A DNA stretch of 53,709 nt, taken from contig JAKSIH010000016.1 of the NCBI GenBank assembly GCA_024398935.1, positions 1 through 53,709 of the forward strand, read 5' to 3'. The translations under genes were made by a program, and so were the position numbers. This DNA is from Fibrobacter sp. (GTDB taxonomy: Bacteria; Fibrobacterota; Fibrobacteria; Fibrobacterales; Fibrobacteraceae). Numbering within the stretch: the stretch's first letter is position 1; every line of letters begins with the position of its first letter. The notes beneath the pieces were generated by a model. That model saw nothing but the letters and a program-made list of their open reading frames with translations, did not search any database and was not told the DNA's origin. Of this stretch, positions 9,772-18,538 are shown piece by piece.

Positions 9772-10269
9772 ATGGCAAACAACGATTTAGATGAAGTAAA
9801 GTTTCACGCCACCCAAACATTCGAGGCGGTGGGGCGAAGCTATAACCGAATTGGACGTGGCAAGCGATTCCTAATCAATCTTGTAATCTGCCTGATCTTC
9901 TTTGGCGGAGGATACATTACCTGCAAGATGACAAACAAGACGCCCACCGTAGGCACCATCGAAAAAATTGCAGCCCAGCCCGATCTACCCAACAAATGCA
10001 AGTACCGCTACGACCGTGCCATGGAGTATGCCATTATGCACGAATGCGTATTCGCACAGGGCAATCCCAACAACGATAAGATTCTGATTCAGCGAATAAA
10101 TTATTGTACCTGCGCACTGGAAAGCGTTCAGAAAAAGAAGCCCTACCAAAAAATGTTCGAAAACAATCTCGTAGACTTTACCTTTAAAATCCGCGAAGAA
10201 AATCTCTGCCAGGAAAACAAGAACATTCCTGTTCTAGAAGAAGACGATTCCTCCAAGGAAAAGAAATGA
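9772..10269 (+). CDS. Single-pass membrane protein of unknown function
   Basis: 165-aa protein that I do not recognise. A soluble N-terminus of about 32 residues is followed by one transmembrane helix (about 36-55, LINLVICLIFFGGGYITC) and a C-terminal region with several cysteines (CKYRYDRAMEYAIMHEC, CTCALESV), probably outside the cytoplasmic membrane where disulfides could form. GAAGGA lies just before the ATG. It overlaps cysE by 4 nt (ATGA), so it belongs to the same transcript as hpt and cysE. Confidence 0.75.
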   Translation: MANNDLDEVKFHATQTFEAVGRSYNRIGRGKRFLINLVICLIFFGGGYITCKMTNKTPTVGTIEKIAAQPDLPNKCKYRYDRAMEYAIMHECVFAQGNPNNDKILIQRINYCTCALESVQKKKPYQKMFENNLVDFTFKIREENLCQENKNIPVLEEDDSSKEKK

Positions 10270-11051
10270 ATATTGCCGACATAGAAAAATCCATTCGTGA
10301 AGAAGCCGAGATTCTTGTACAGAGGGAACCGCTCTCTGTGCTGATGCTGAACGAGCAGATTCTTTGTCGCAAGGGATTTTCCGAAATGCTTGGCGTGACA
10401 CTTTCCTGCCAGCTTGCTGGGGAAGTCATTGACCGGGCAGAACTGGAAAAAATGTTCGGCGCCCTCTATGAAAAATATCCGGAACTCCTGACCAGTGCGG
10501 CAAAGGATTTACACGCGACCGTTTTACGAGACCCCGCCTGCACCAGCTACCTGGAACCGCTGCTATTTTTCAAGGGATTCCAGGGATTGCAGGCATTCCG
10601 TGCAGCACACATCCTGTGGAGCGAGGGACGAACATTCCCCGCCAAGATGTTGCAAAGCATTATCAGCCGCAAGTTCGGCATGGACATCCACCCGGCGGCA
10701 ACCATCGGTTACGGCATTCTGGTGGACCACGCCACCAATATCGTGATTGGCGAAACGGCAACCGTAGGCAACAATGTATCCTTCCTGCATGGTGTAACGC
10801 TGGGCGGTACCGGCAACGAAGTTGGCGACCGCCACCCGAAAGTCGGCAACGGCGTGATGCTTGGCGCCCATGCCCAGCTACTTGGCAACATCCACATCGG
10901 CGACGGCGCAAAGATCGGCGCAGGCGCGGTTGTAGTAGGAGATGTTCCCGCCCATACAACATACGCAGGTGTCCCCGCAGTTCAGGTTGGCCGCCCCCAC
11001 GACGAAATGCCCAGCTTCAACATGGAGCAGGACTTTACGAGAGACGCTTAA
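10266..11051 (+). CDS. cysE: Serine O-acetyltransferase
   Basis: Converts L-serine and acetyl-CoA to O-acetylserine, the first step of cysteine synthesis; 261 aa. The alpha-helical N-terminal domain (about 1-135) contains the typical stretch QGLQAFRAAH, and the C-terminal half is a left-handed beta-helix of hexapeptide repeats (GYGILVDHATNIVIGETATVG, with HGVTLGGTG as the active-site block). The short tail after VGRPHDEMPS is where these enzymes usually contact cysteine synthase and sense cysteine. It starts inside the stop codon of the preceding gene. Length and motifs are normal. Confidence 0.93.
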   Translation: MNIADIEKSIREEAEILVQREPLSVLMLNEQILCRKGFSEMLGVTLSCQLAGEVIDRAELEKMFGALYEKYPELLTSAAKDLHATVLRDPACTSYLEPLLFFKGFQGLQAFRAAHILWSEGRTFPAKMLQSIISRKFGMDIHPAATIGYGILVDHATNIVIGETATVGNNVSFLHGVTLGGTGNEVGDRHPKVGNGVMLGAHAQLLGNIHIGDGAKIGAGAVVVGDVPAHTTYAGVPAVQVGRPHDEMPSFNMEQDFTRDA

Positions 11052-11052
11052 T

Positions 11053-11107
11053 AATGAACAGTGAACAATGAAGAATGAAGCTGTTAACTATTCATTGTTA
11101 ATTCATA
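11053..11107. repeat. Heptamer inverted-repeat element 1
   Basis: Degenerate 7-bp units (AATGAAC, AGTGAAC, AATGAAG, AATGAAG) are followed after CTG by TTAACTA, TTCATTG, TTAATTC, which are roughly the reverse complement. It fills the cysE-nth gap. Same class as the elements near 25.9, 26.9, 48.2, 51.8 and 52.6 kb. Confidence 0.75.
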
Positions 11108-11110
11108 TCT

Positions 11111-11740
11111 ATGACAAAAAAAGATCGCATCGCCTTTATCACTCAGAAATTAGACGAGCTGTTCCCTGACCCGCCCATTCCGCTGAATTTTAAGGACCCC
11201 TTCACGCTTTTGGTTGCCGTAGCCTTGAGCGCGCAATGTACCGATGCCCGGGTCAACCTTGTGACAGCGGAACTTTTCAAGGTCGCAGATACTCCAGCAA
11301 AAATGGTTGCACTCGGCATCGAAAAAATCGCGGAATACATCAGGACCTGCGGACTTTATCAGAACAAGAGCAAGAACATCTACAAGCTCTCTCAAATTCT
11401 TGTGGAAAAATACGGTGGCGAAGTCCCCCGCACTTTTGAAGAGCTAGAAGCTCTCCCCGGAGTCGGCCACAAGACCGCAAGCGTCATGATGATACACGCC
11501 TTCAAGACACCCGCCTTCCCCGTGGACACTCACATTCATCGCCTTGCCGCCCGCTGGGGACTCTCCGACGGCAGTTCCGTAGAACGCACCGAGGCCGATC
11601 TGAAAAAGGTCTTCCCGAAGGAAGACTGGGAACGCAAGCATTTGCAAATTATTCTTTTCGGCAGAACCTATTGCAAGGCCATGGGACATAAAAAAGAGGA
11701 ATGCCCTATTTGCAGCGTTGTAGGCTGCAAGGGGAAGTAG
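11111..11740 (+). CDS. nth: Endonuclease III (DNA glycosylase/AP lyase)
   Basis: Base-excision repair enzyme that removes oxidised pyrimidines and nicks abasic sites; 209 aa. The helix-hairpin-helix LPGVGHKTASVMM carries the catalytic lysine, and DTHIHRLAARWG contains the conserved aspartate region. The C-terminal iron-sulfur loop is CKAMGHKKEECPICSVVGC, i.e. C-x9-C-x2-C-x4-C instead of the C-x6-C-x2-C-x5-C of E. coli Nth. The cluster is probably still formed. The gene starts just after heptamer element 1 and has no obvious Shine-Dalgarno sequence. Confidence 0.93.
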   Translation: MTKKDRIAFITQKLDELFPDPPIPLNFKDPFTLLVAVALSAQCTDARVNLVTAELFKVADTPAKMVALGIEKIAEYIRTCGLYQNKSKNIYKLSQILVEKYGGEVPRTFEELEALPGVGHKTASVMMIHAFKTPAFPVDTHIHRLAARWGLSDGSSVERTEADLKKVFPKEDWERKHLQIILFGRTYCKAMGHKKEECPICSVVGCKGK

Positions 11741-11777
11741 CGGTCTCATTTACTCATTTCTAAAAAATCAATTTTAC

Positions 11778-11785
11778 TATATTTT
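11778..11785 (+). promoter_or_regulatory. -7-like element of first TIGR02147 gene
   Basis: TATATTTT (one mismatch to TAnnTTTG) ends 7 nt before the ATG. No Shine-Dalgarno sequence fits between them, suggesting a leaderless or nearly leaderless transcript. Confidence 0.45.
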
Positions 11786-11792
11786 TCATCAT

Positions 11793-12635
11793 ATGGAATC
11801 TATAGTATCTTACCGCAACTTCAGAGACTACATTCTCGATTTTTTTAACGAGCAAAAGAAACTCGGCCTTTTGACATGGCAGAGTTTTGCAGAAAGGGCC
11901 GGTTTCGCAGCATCCTCGCACCTTAAGCTCGTATGCCAGGGCAAAGTAAATTTAAGCAACGAAGGCATAGAAAAAGCGGCAAATTCCATGAACCTGGTCG
12001 GCTTTGAAAAAGACTATTTCAAGGGCCTTGTAAGGTTCAATCAGGCAAAGCTCACTTCCGAAAAATTAAAAGCCTTTGCCGACATGACTGAAATTGCCGA
12101 AAGGTACAAGGTAAAAATCATTGACGAAGACCAGTTCAATTTCTTTTCTAACTGGCAAAACGCAGTCATACGCGAAATCGCACCCCATGCGCCTGCGAAC
12201 ACAAAATCATCAAACATCGCAAGGCAGGTTCTCCCAGAAATTACGGCAGCCGAAGCAGGCAAGGCGCTTCGCTACCTTGTAAAGACCGGCATGCTTGAAA
12301 AGCTTGAAGACGGAACATACAGGCAAACCGACAAGGCGCTTTCTACCGGCGACCCGGAACTATCATCCCTTGCAATTCGCTCGTTCCACAAGAAGATGGC
12401 CGAATTTGGACTAGACGCCATCGACAACATCCCCGTGACGGAGAGAAATCTTACAGAAACGGTCGTCGGCATCACTCGCGAAAATTACGAACAGATCGTC
12501 GAAGAAATAAAAATTTTTAGAAAAAAGATTCTAGCGATCGCAACGCAAGGCGAAGACATGGAAAGGGTCTACTGCCTGCACACGAACCTATTTCCGCTTT
12601 CACATAAAATCTGCGAAAGAAAGAAGGATAAATAA
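11793..12635 (+). CDS. TIGR02147 family protein (Fibrobacter paralogous family), copy 1
   Basis: 280-aa cytoplasmic protein of the second largest paralogous family of Fibrobacter (TIGR02147/DUF4423). The N-terminus YRNFRDYILDFFNEQKK and the block WQSFAERAGFAASSHLKLV look like a helix-turn-helix of the kind used to bind DNA; a winged-helix-like segment (KALRYLVKTGMLEKLEDGTY, about 166-186) supports a transcription-regulator role, which is inferred. The stop codon is followed without a gap by the GTG of a FISUMP lipoprotein gene, so the two are translationally coupled. A close paralogue lies at 18646-19485 in the same arrangement. Confidence 0.85.
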   Translation: MESIVSYRNFRDYILDFFNEQKKLGLLTWQSFAERAGFAASSHLKLVCQGKVNLSNEGIEKAANSMNLVGFEKDYFKGLVRFNQAKLTSEKLKAFADMTEIAERYKVKIIDEDQFNFFSNWQNAVIREIAPHAPANTKSSNIARQVLPEITAAEAGKALRYLVKTGMLEKLEDGTYRQTDKALSTGDPELSSLAIRSFHKKMAEFGLDAIDNIPVTERNLTETVVGITRENYEQIVEEIKIFRKKILAIATQGEDMERVYCLHTNLFPLSHKICERKKDK

Positions 12636-14357
12636 GTGAAATCCCCTATTTTTTCTGGCCTTGTTCTTGGTATTTTCGCATTTTCTCTTTTTGCCTGTTC
12701 CGAAGACAGCACAAACAATGCCGGCGGCGCCGTTGATGTAGGCAACTCCATCGCAACGGATACTACCGCAAAAGACACAATTTTCTTGAAAGACACTATT
12801 ACAGTAATAAAGCAAGACACGGTTGTCAAACAAGATACGATTGTCAAGCAAGACACCATCATGAAACAGGACACAATCGTAAAGCAAGATACGATTGTAA
12901 AAAAGGACACGATCATCGATACGGTCATCGTCCAGAAGCCGGATTCTAACGAAACTCCAAAGGAAGATGGTTCAACGATTTCTGGCGTTGTCCAAAAAGG
13001 ACCATTCCTTACAGGCTCTTCAGTTTACGCGTTCGAACTTGACGACGAAAAGTTGCTGCAAACAGGCCGTGCATTCCACGGGAAAACCACAAGCAACGGG
13101 CAATTCAAAATTGCAAACGCCTCGTTTACTTCTAAGTACGCAATCCTAGAAGCAACAGGATATTTTATCAACGAAATTACCGGTAAGGAATCTGACGGTC
13201 AAATTACCATGCGTACTATCGCAGACATCAGCGACAAGGAAATGGTAAATATCAACTTCCTGACGCAGCTTGCCTACGACAGAATCTCCTACCTGGTTCT
13301 CAACAAAGAAATGTCCATCGACCAGGCCAAACAGCAGGCCGAAGCAGAAATAATCAAGACCTTCTTCGGAACAAATGCAGGAGAAAATTTTGAAAACCTA
13401 AACATCTTCGGTTCCTCTGAAGATGACGCCAAGCTACTTGCGCTATCAATCCTCATTCTTAGCGACAAGAGCGACGCAAAGTTCTCGAAGACCCTTGCAG
13501 AAATTTCAGAAGACATCGAAACCGACGGCTCCTACGACGATGAAAAAACAAAGCTCAGCATGGCAGAATATGCTGCATTCTACATGGATATCAAGAGCAT
13601 TCGAAAGAACGTCGAAAAAATTGCTGGCGGCTCAGTTCCTGACTTTGAAAAGGCAATTTACGATTACTGGACAAATACTTTCGGGCTTGGATTGTGCACA
13701 GCCGAAAACGAAGGTGAAATCAAGAAAAACCAGAACGAAAAGAGCGCTTACAGCACCACAAACTTTATTTGCAAAAATAATATTTGGGAACCGTACTACC
13801 TGAACCCAGCCTGCGATTACGGCACGTTCGTTGACGAGCGCGACGGAAAGGTTTACCATACCACAAAAATCGGGAATCAGACCTGGATGGCAGAAAACCT
13901 GCGTTACGCAGCCGATACCTACAAATGTCAAAACGACAACAAGGCCTATTGCGAAAAGTACGGTTTCTATTACACCTACGAAAACATTGCTTGCCCTGCT
14001 GGCTACCATATTCCAAGCATTGCCGAATGGGACGAGCTGTTCAACACCGTAAGCGAACCTGATTTGGCGGCAAATGACCTGCGAGCCATTGGCGGCTGGA
14101 ATATCAACAAGCACCCCGGCAACAAAAAAGACCAGGATGCATTCTGCTTCTCAGCAATCCCTGCCGGAGTCATTCCCTACGGAGACGAAGGCAACACCGC
14201 CTACTACCCATCGGCCGACCTTTTGTCTAGAGCTGGGGAAACCACTCCCGTCGCAAGCCGAAACATCGTAATTACGGCAGCCAAGGATATTCGCTACAGC
14301 AACATGTTCTTTAGCGTAGCCACCCCGGTGCGCTGCATAAAGGACACGGAAGAGTAG
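12636..14357 (+). CDS. FISUMP-domain lipoprotein with QDT hexapeptide spacer, copy 1
   Basis: Predicted surface lipoprotein, 573 aa, GTG start directly after the TIGR02147 stop, with AAGGA upstream. The signal peptide ends in lipobox LFAC (Cys about 21). Next come a low-complexity spacer of (K/Q)QDT(I/V)(V/M) hexapeptides (about residues 46-98), a domain starting TISGVVQKGPFLTGSSVYAFELD (about 112-390), and one FISUMP domain (TIGR02145, about 395-573) with the hallmark DGKVYHTTKIGNQTWMAENLRY and CPAGYHIPSIAEW. Function of FISUMP is unknown; adhesion or surface binding is a guess from the lipoprotein signal. Its paralogue at 19485-21138 has the same order of domains. Confidence 0.87.
   Translation: MKSPIFSGLVLGIFAFSLFACSEDSTNNAGGAVDVGNSIATDTTAKDTIFLKDTITVIKQDTVVKQDTIVKQDTIMKQDTIVKQDTIVKKDTIIDTVIVQKPDSNETPKEDGSTISGVVQKGPFLTGSSVYAFELDDEKLLQTGRAFHGKTTSNGQFKIANASFTSKYAILEATGYFINEITGKESDGQITMRTIADISDKEMVNINFLTQLAYDRISYLVLNKEMSIDQAKQQAEAEIIKTFFGTNAGENFENLNIFGSSEDDAKLLALSILILSDKSDAKFSKTLAEISEDIETDGSYDDEKTKLSMAEYAAFYMDIKSIRKNVEKIAGGSVPDFEKAIYDYWTNTFGLGLCTAENEGEIKKNQNEKSAYSTTNFICKNNIWEPYYLNPACDYGTFVDERDGKVYHTTKIGNQTWMAENLRYAADTYKCQNDNKAYCEKYGFYYTYENIACPAGYHIPSIAEWDELFNTVSEPDLAANDLRAIGGWNINKHPGNKKDQDAFCFSAIPAGVIPYGDEGNTAYYPSADLLSRAGETTPVASRNIVITAAKDIRYSNMFFSVATPVRCIKDTEE
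12788..12930 (+). repeat. 18-bp coding repeat (QDTIVK hexapeptides)
   Basis: About eight imperfect units coding for KQDT(I/V)V-type hexapeptides. Codons vary between units (caa/cag, gac/gat, act/aca/acc/acg), so the repetition is kept at the protein level rather than freshly expanded DNA. Confidence 0.8.
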
Positions 14358-14377
14358 AAACTTCCATCTCTTTATAA

Positions 14378-14411
14378 GAAGCCGGCTTTTTCAAGGCCGG
14401 TTTTCTTTTTT
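14378..14411 (+). terminator. Intrinsic terminator after first cassette
   Basis: Stem AGAAGCCGGC/GGCCGGTTTTCT with a T-rich loop and a T tail. The remaining bases up to 14541 are AT-rich and hold the next promoter. Confidence 0.75.
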
Positions 14412-14508
14412 ATTTTCAAACATTTTTCAAAAACAAGCAATTTTACATTTGTCAAACAAAAAAAATATTTTAAACATACGACACCACAAGCATTTGTTTT
14501 ATTTATAT

Positions 14509-14516
14509 TATTTTTG
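14509..14516 (+). promoter_or_regulatory. -7 element of deoxyinosine glycosylase gene
   Basis: TATTTTTG matches TAnnTTTG. The ATG is 25 nt downstream behind AAAGAG. The surroundings are very AT-rich, which raises the chance of a random match. Confidence 0.4.
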
Positions 14517-14541
14517 CTAATTGAGTAAATAAAGAGATTTT

Positions 14542-15180
14542 ATGAAAAAACTCAGCAAATTAATCATCACCCACATCGATTATTTCGATGGGACCTGTTC
14601 AAACACCTTTAAGGAAATTAAAGATGTGTCCACAAAAAAAGCAGACTCTAAGCATGCAAAACTCGTTTGGTCCGATCGCAAATTCGACCCGACCTTTGAC
14701 GAAAATTCAAAGATTCTGATTGTCGGAACAATGCCCTCCAAGGACTCCATTAAGAACGAATACTACTATAGCAACCCCAGCAACCGTTTTTGGCCAGCAA
14801 TTACCGAAGTGGTAAAAATCAAGCACCCCAAAGTTCAAGAGCCTAAAACCAGAGATGAAAAGGTTGCCTTCTGCCTAAAGTACCATATTGCATTATGGGA
14901 TGTCATTCAAGGTTGCTACATCAAGGGGGCTGATGACAATACCATTACTGATCCTAAACCGAATCCGCTAAACGAAGTTATTCTCAAATCAAAGGTCAAG
15001 AAAACCGGTTTCGTTTTCTGTACGGGCAATGCTTCTGAAAAATGGTACAAAAAACTTTGCGCTAAGGAAACAGGCATAAAGGCAGTAAAACTGCCTTCAT
15101 CATCCCCAGCAAATCAAAGATATTGGCCTACGGACAAACTTATCGAAGAATACAAGAAACAACTCGCCGACAAAATTTAA
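14542..15180 (+). CDS. DNA-deoxyinosine glycosylase (uracil-DNA glycosylase superfamily)
   Basis: 212-aa DNA repair enzyme predicted to excise hypoxanthine (deaminated adenine) from DNA. Family blocks seen: ILIVGTMPSKDS (motif near residue 55), YYSNPSNRFWP, the LWDV block and the C-terminal SSSPANQRYWP. The first 45 residues are an N-terminal extension of the usual core. Codon use is more AT-rich (AAA for Lys, many ATT) than the housekeeping genes of the window, consistent with an acquired gene. The reading frame continues open beyond the TAA at 15178-15180 into the fragment at 15235-15519. Other UDG-superfamily specificities are possible. Confidence 0.78.
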   Translation: MKKLSKLIITHIDYFDGTCSNTFKEIKDVSTKKADSKHAKLVWSDRKFDPTFDENSKILIVGTMPSKDSIKNEYYYSNPSNRFWPAITEVVKIKHPKVQEPKTRDEKVAFCLKYHIALWDVIQGCYIKGADDNTITDPKPNPLNEVILKSKVKKTGFVFCTGNASEKWYKKLCAKETGIKAVKLPSSSPANQRYWPTDKLIEEYKKQLADKI

Positions 15181-15234
15181 GTAATTTCAATATCCAAAAT
15201 AGCAAGAGGTTGCACCCCAACGAAACACGAACTT

Positions 15235-15519
15235 GTGGATATAACTCCAGATATTGCCCGCAAATATCTGGAGCACAACGATCACAACCGGCCACTCCGG
15301 AAATTCTGGGTGCATGAACTTGCGTTCCGAATGAAAGAAGGGGCTTTTGAAACTCGTCGTGACGGCTTGCTCATAGATGAATGCGGGAATCTTTTGAATG
15401 GTCAGCACCGACTTTCAGCAATTATCGAAAGCGGCTGTTCCATAAGAATGTGGGTAACCACAAAAAATTGCAAAACAAAAAAAAGAGTAAAATATGAGTG
15501 CTGTATGGGCATCCTATAA
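15235..15519 (+). pseudogene. Truncated phage/plasmid-type gene fragment (ParB-like N-terminal segment?)
   Basis: 94-codon frame with a GTG start and no ribosome-binding site. The sequence ITPDIARKYLEHNDHNRPL...GNLLNGQHRLSAIIESG resembles the N-terminal part of a longer family met in phages and actinobacteria, in which the text DGQHRL is conserved. It breaks off after RMWVTTKNC into unrelated codons (KTKKRVKYECCMGIL) and overlaps the next gene by 26 nt. It is in the same frame as the upstream glycosylase with no stop codon between them other than its TAA. Best read as a gene remnant; an intact small protein cannot be excluded. Confidence 0.5.
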
Positions 15520-16312
15520 AATTACAGTCAACGACAAGAACAACTGCGAAGATGCAGAAATGGCTCAAAAAATTTTTGACTACTGCAAGGAACACCACGA
15601 TTGGTTCATGGAATGGGGCGAAGGGCCCTTCGGCATAGAAGACAATGTGATTTCCACGGCTCCCGCCTTTGAGAACGCTGATGGATTTGACATGAAGTAT
15701 GCTGGCGACTTGCTTGATGATCCTATCGGCTGGTTGCAGGAAGCATGCGAAGAATGCAAGCCGGAACAGCTGAAAGTCAGCGTATCTGTTGACGCTTCCG
15801 AAACTGGGTCACAGTATCCATACAGAAAAATCGTGGCAATGCTGGAAGATGGCGAATTACGTACAAATACCGACTTGCAATACAATGAATTTCCTGATAT
15901 GGAATCAGGCATATTTGACGATTGCGAGGAACTGGAAGACTTCCAGCCCTGCTTTGCTCCGGATTCTTTTTGCGATTTTCTTGCTGCAAAGAATTACGAA
16001 ACCTCTGACGTCGGCGAAGTCCGCCTTGTCTTTAAGACCGATGACGGCGAAGAAACTGAACCTATTCGCATCAATCCGAATGATTGTAGCGATGTCAGTG
16101 AAGCGCTTGAATGTGAAGACTTCCATTTGGAACAGGGATACGATACATCTTTGCTAGATATCGTCGGTGAGCCCGCTTGCAAGCTAGCGGATATCGACAT
16201 TGAAAAAGTTATTGAAAACGGAAGGGAAAATTTTGGCGACTCTGCAGAATTTCTGGGACTCTCCCTGCCAGGCCTGAAGGCCCCCATCATGCTGAAAGTT
16301 TGGAAAAAGTAA
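15494..16312 (+). CDS. Acidic cytoplasmic protein of unknown function
   Basis: 272-aa protein without signal peptide or membrane segment, strongly acidic (many Asp/Glu, for example DDCEELEDFQPC). I do not recognise a family. Repeated phrases about ligands or catalysis are not visible; C-terminal ENGRENFGDSAEFLGLSL is the most structured looking stretch. It sits 13 nt before the four-FISUMP gene with an AAAAAGGAAAA ribosome site between, so the two are almost certainly co-transcribed and may act together. The ATG at 15494 lies inside the upstream fragment's tail. Confidence 0.7.
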   Translation: MSAVWASYKITVNDKNNCEDAEMAQKIFDYCKEHHDWFMEWGEGPFGIEDNVISTAPAFENADGFDMKYAGDLLDDPIGWLQEACEECKPEQLKVSVSVDASETGSQYPYRKIVAMLEDGELRTNTDLQYNEFPDMESGIFDDCEELEDFQPCFAPDSFCDFLAAKNYETSDVGEVRLVFKTDDGEETEPIRINPNDCSDVSEALECEDFHLEQGYDTSLLDIVGEPACKLADIDIEKVIENGRENFGDSAEFLGLSLPGLKAPIMLKVWKK

Positions 16313-16325
16313 AAAGGAAAACACT

Positions 16326-18524
16326 ATGGCAACCAAGGCTAATGCAAAAAAGGCAGAATGGAATCCGGATTCAGGTATTTTTGAAGATTCCCGTAAAGGA
16401 ATTAAGTTTTCAACAAAACGATTTGGCAATCAGGTCTGGATGGTTGAAAATCTTGTAGTGAAAGACACCAGATTTTTCACAGCCAAACAGGCCCAAAAGG
16501 CTTTGCCCAAGGGCTGGCGATTCCCCACCCGTTCCGACGTGATTGAACTGGAAAATTACATTGGAAAAACTTATGGCTGCACTCCGGTACTAGCCTTACT
16601 TGCCCCACAATCCAGCGAGCAACCTTGGTTTTATGAGTTTGGACATTTTACAAAGCTAGGAGCGTCTGGTTTTAATTGGAATAACAAATCCTTCTGGTAC
16701 ATGCAGGACAACGGAGTTCTTGATTCTATAGAATTTAAGTGGTTTGGTTTGGCTATGAGCGATCCCGCTGAAGAAAGGCAGGAAAGTTACGGCAACTGCT
16801 GCATTCGCGCCGTTTGGGATGGAACACCATCAAACCCCGATGCAAAATTGGAATTTGAACCGCAAAAAAATTTTGAAACCTTCGTGGATTCAAGAGATGG
16901 AAATTCCTATAAGACCGTAAAATGCGGAGAACAGGAATGGTTCGCAGAGGAATTGCGATTTGGCAATAAGGCAGAAGGCTACAACTGGCCAGACTTTTTA
17001 ACCGCAATTCCCGATGGCTGGAGAATTCCGACTCGTAAAGATATCGGAAAATTGTATTGCCATGTTGCAGAAAATTATTTTGTCTGTGATAATGAAATTT
17101 TCAAAGAGATTACGGGTGTTGTAGATGCAACCGGCCTTGCTTTAAAGAAAGGGCGTTTTTGGGAAATTTTAGAATGGACCAAGGGATCCATTGTTATAAA
17201 TTCCCTGACATATTTGGATCTTGAAAAGGACCATCGTCCTTTGCGTTTGATGAGAGATTCTAGCTACAGCGACGAAGACAACAAGTGCTTCAGAGAAGAC
17301 TTGTTTACATTCTGCGAAGGTGTTGCCTGTTGTATTGGAAAAAAGCCCAAAGAAGCGGGAGAGGAAATTTATCAACTCCGTTTAAAACAACTGCAGAAAA
17401 TTGCTGCGGAACATCAAGCTTTTGGAACTTTTACGGACCCTCGCGACGGAGAAGTTTATAAGACAGTAACCATCAATGGAGTCACCTGGATGGCGGAAAA
17501 CCTGCGCTACAAATGCAAAGGCTCTTATGCCTATCACGATGACGAGTCAAACGCCAAGCGGTTTGGAAGACTATACACAGAAGACGCGTGCTGCCAAGGC
17601 AGTATGGATGCGGACGCCATACAGACTAGGACATTCCAGGGAGTTGCTCCCGAGGGCTGGCATCTTGCTTCCTATGCCGAATGGAATGAATTGATGGACT
17701 ACGCAACATCGCTGGGCTTACATCGGGACGAACTTTCCGAAGGTCCCATGCTTTCGGATGATGGCTGGGAAACGGAAAACGAGAAGTATGTACTGGGAGG
17801 CCACAATGGGGATAGAGCCGCCTACCCGGTGGAAATGAACGTGGTCGATCGTCTGGACATATTCGGACTGAATATCAAGCCCACTGGCTATAGGAACGGC
17901 GAGAATAAGTATGGCGCTCTAGGAAAGTCGACGGCTTACCGCCTATTCATTCATCGGGAAGAACGCATAAAAAGCTTTGGAATGCGCCCTGAGTTTTGGG
18001 GAATCAAGGCCTGGGATTCCGAGGACGGTCTTCCAGTCCGTTGCATCAAGAATGAAACTTACGAAGAAATCTTTGCACGATGCTCCCGCGGGGTGAATGC
18101 AGAATTCGGAGAGTTTACCGATGAACGCGACGGAGAGAAATATCGCACCGTCAAGGTCGGCAATCAAGTCTGGATGGCAGAAAACCTGCGGTTCAAAACA
18201 TCTGAATGTCAAAATTATGGCTATAGCTGTGGTTATACTTGGGACGATGCTGTTTCTGGAATCGCCCCCGAGGGTTGGCATATTCCCTCCCCAGAAGAAT
18301 TCCAGACTCTTTGGGAAACCATTGGAGATGTTTCGTCAAAAAACCTTGGACTATTCGATATTGACGGTTTTAAAAACTGGTACTGGACCTCAAATAAAGA
18401 AGAACCTGAAGAAGGGGACCTCAATGAATTCGCCTTCTACGGAAAGTTCAAAAAAGACCGGTGGGGAATAGATACTATAGCGATCTCTGATTTTCTTTCG
18501 GTCCGCTGCATTAAGGATGCTTAA
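16326..18524 (+). CDS. Four-FISUMP-domain protein without signal peptide
   Basis: 732-aa protein made of four FISUMP (TIGR02145) units starting near residues 18, 185, 368 and 597. Hallmarks are FGNQVWMVENLVV, CGEQEWFAEELRF, INGVTWMAENLRY and VGNQVWMAENLRF, each followed by a P-x-GW-(R/H)-(I/L)-P-type block such as APEGWHIPSPEEF. Most family members carry a lipoprotein signal, but here the N-terminus MATKANAKKAEWNPDSG is hydrophilic, so it is predicted cytosolic or exported by an unusual route. Domains 1 and 2 are the most divergent. A good ribosome site (AAAAAGGAAAA) precedes the ATG. Function unknown. Confidence 0.85.
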   Translation: MATKANAKKAEWNPDSGIFEDSRKGIKFSTKRFGNQVWMVENLVVKDTRFFTAKQAQKALPKGWRFPTRSDVIELENYIGKTYGCTPVLALLAPQSSEQPWFYEFGHFTKLGASGFNWNNKSFWYMQDNGVLDSIEFKWFGLAMSDPAEERQESYGNCCIRAVWDGTPSNPDAKLEFEPQKNFETFVDSRDGNSYKTVKCGEQEWFAEELRFGNKAEGYNWPDFLTAIPDGWRIPTRKDIGKLYCHVAENYFVCDNEIFKEITGVVDATGLALKKGRFWEILEWTKGSIVINSLTYLDLEKDHRPLRLMRDSSYSDEDNKCFREDLFTFCEGVACCIGKKPKEAGEEIYQLRLKQLQKIAAEHQAFGTFTDPRDGEVYKTVTINGVTWMAENLRYKCKGSYAYHDDESNAKRFGRLYTEDACCQGSMDADAIQTRTFQGVAPEGWHLASYAEWNELMDYATSLGLHRDELSEGPMLSDDGWETENEKYVLGGHNGDRAAYPVEMNVVDRLDIFGLNIKPTGYRNGENKYGALGKSTAYRLFIHREERIKSFGMRPEFWGIKAWDSEDGLPVRCIKNETYEEIFARCSRGVNAEFGEFTDERDGEKYRTVKVGNQVWMAENLRFKTSECQNYGYSCGYTWDDAVSGIAPEGWHIPSPEEFQTLWETIGDVSSKNLGLFDIDGFKNWYWTSNKEEPEEGDLNEFAFYGKFKKDRWGIDTIAISDFLSVRCIKDA

Positions 18525-18538
18525 CCCAGCAACCCCTT

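Noticed and set aside
11697..11740. nth iron-sulfur loop as evidence of a broken enzyme
   Set aside because: The spacing differs from E. coli, but all four cysteines and the catalytic motifs are present, so it is more likely a lineage variant.
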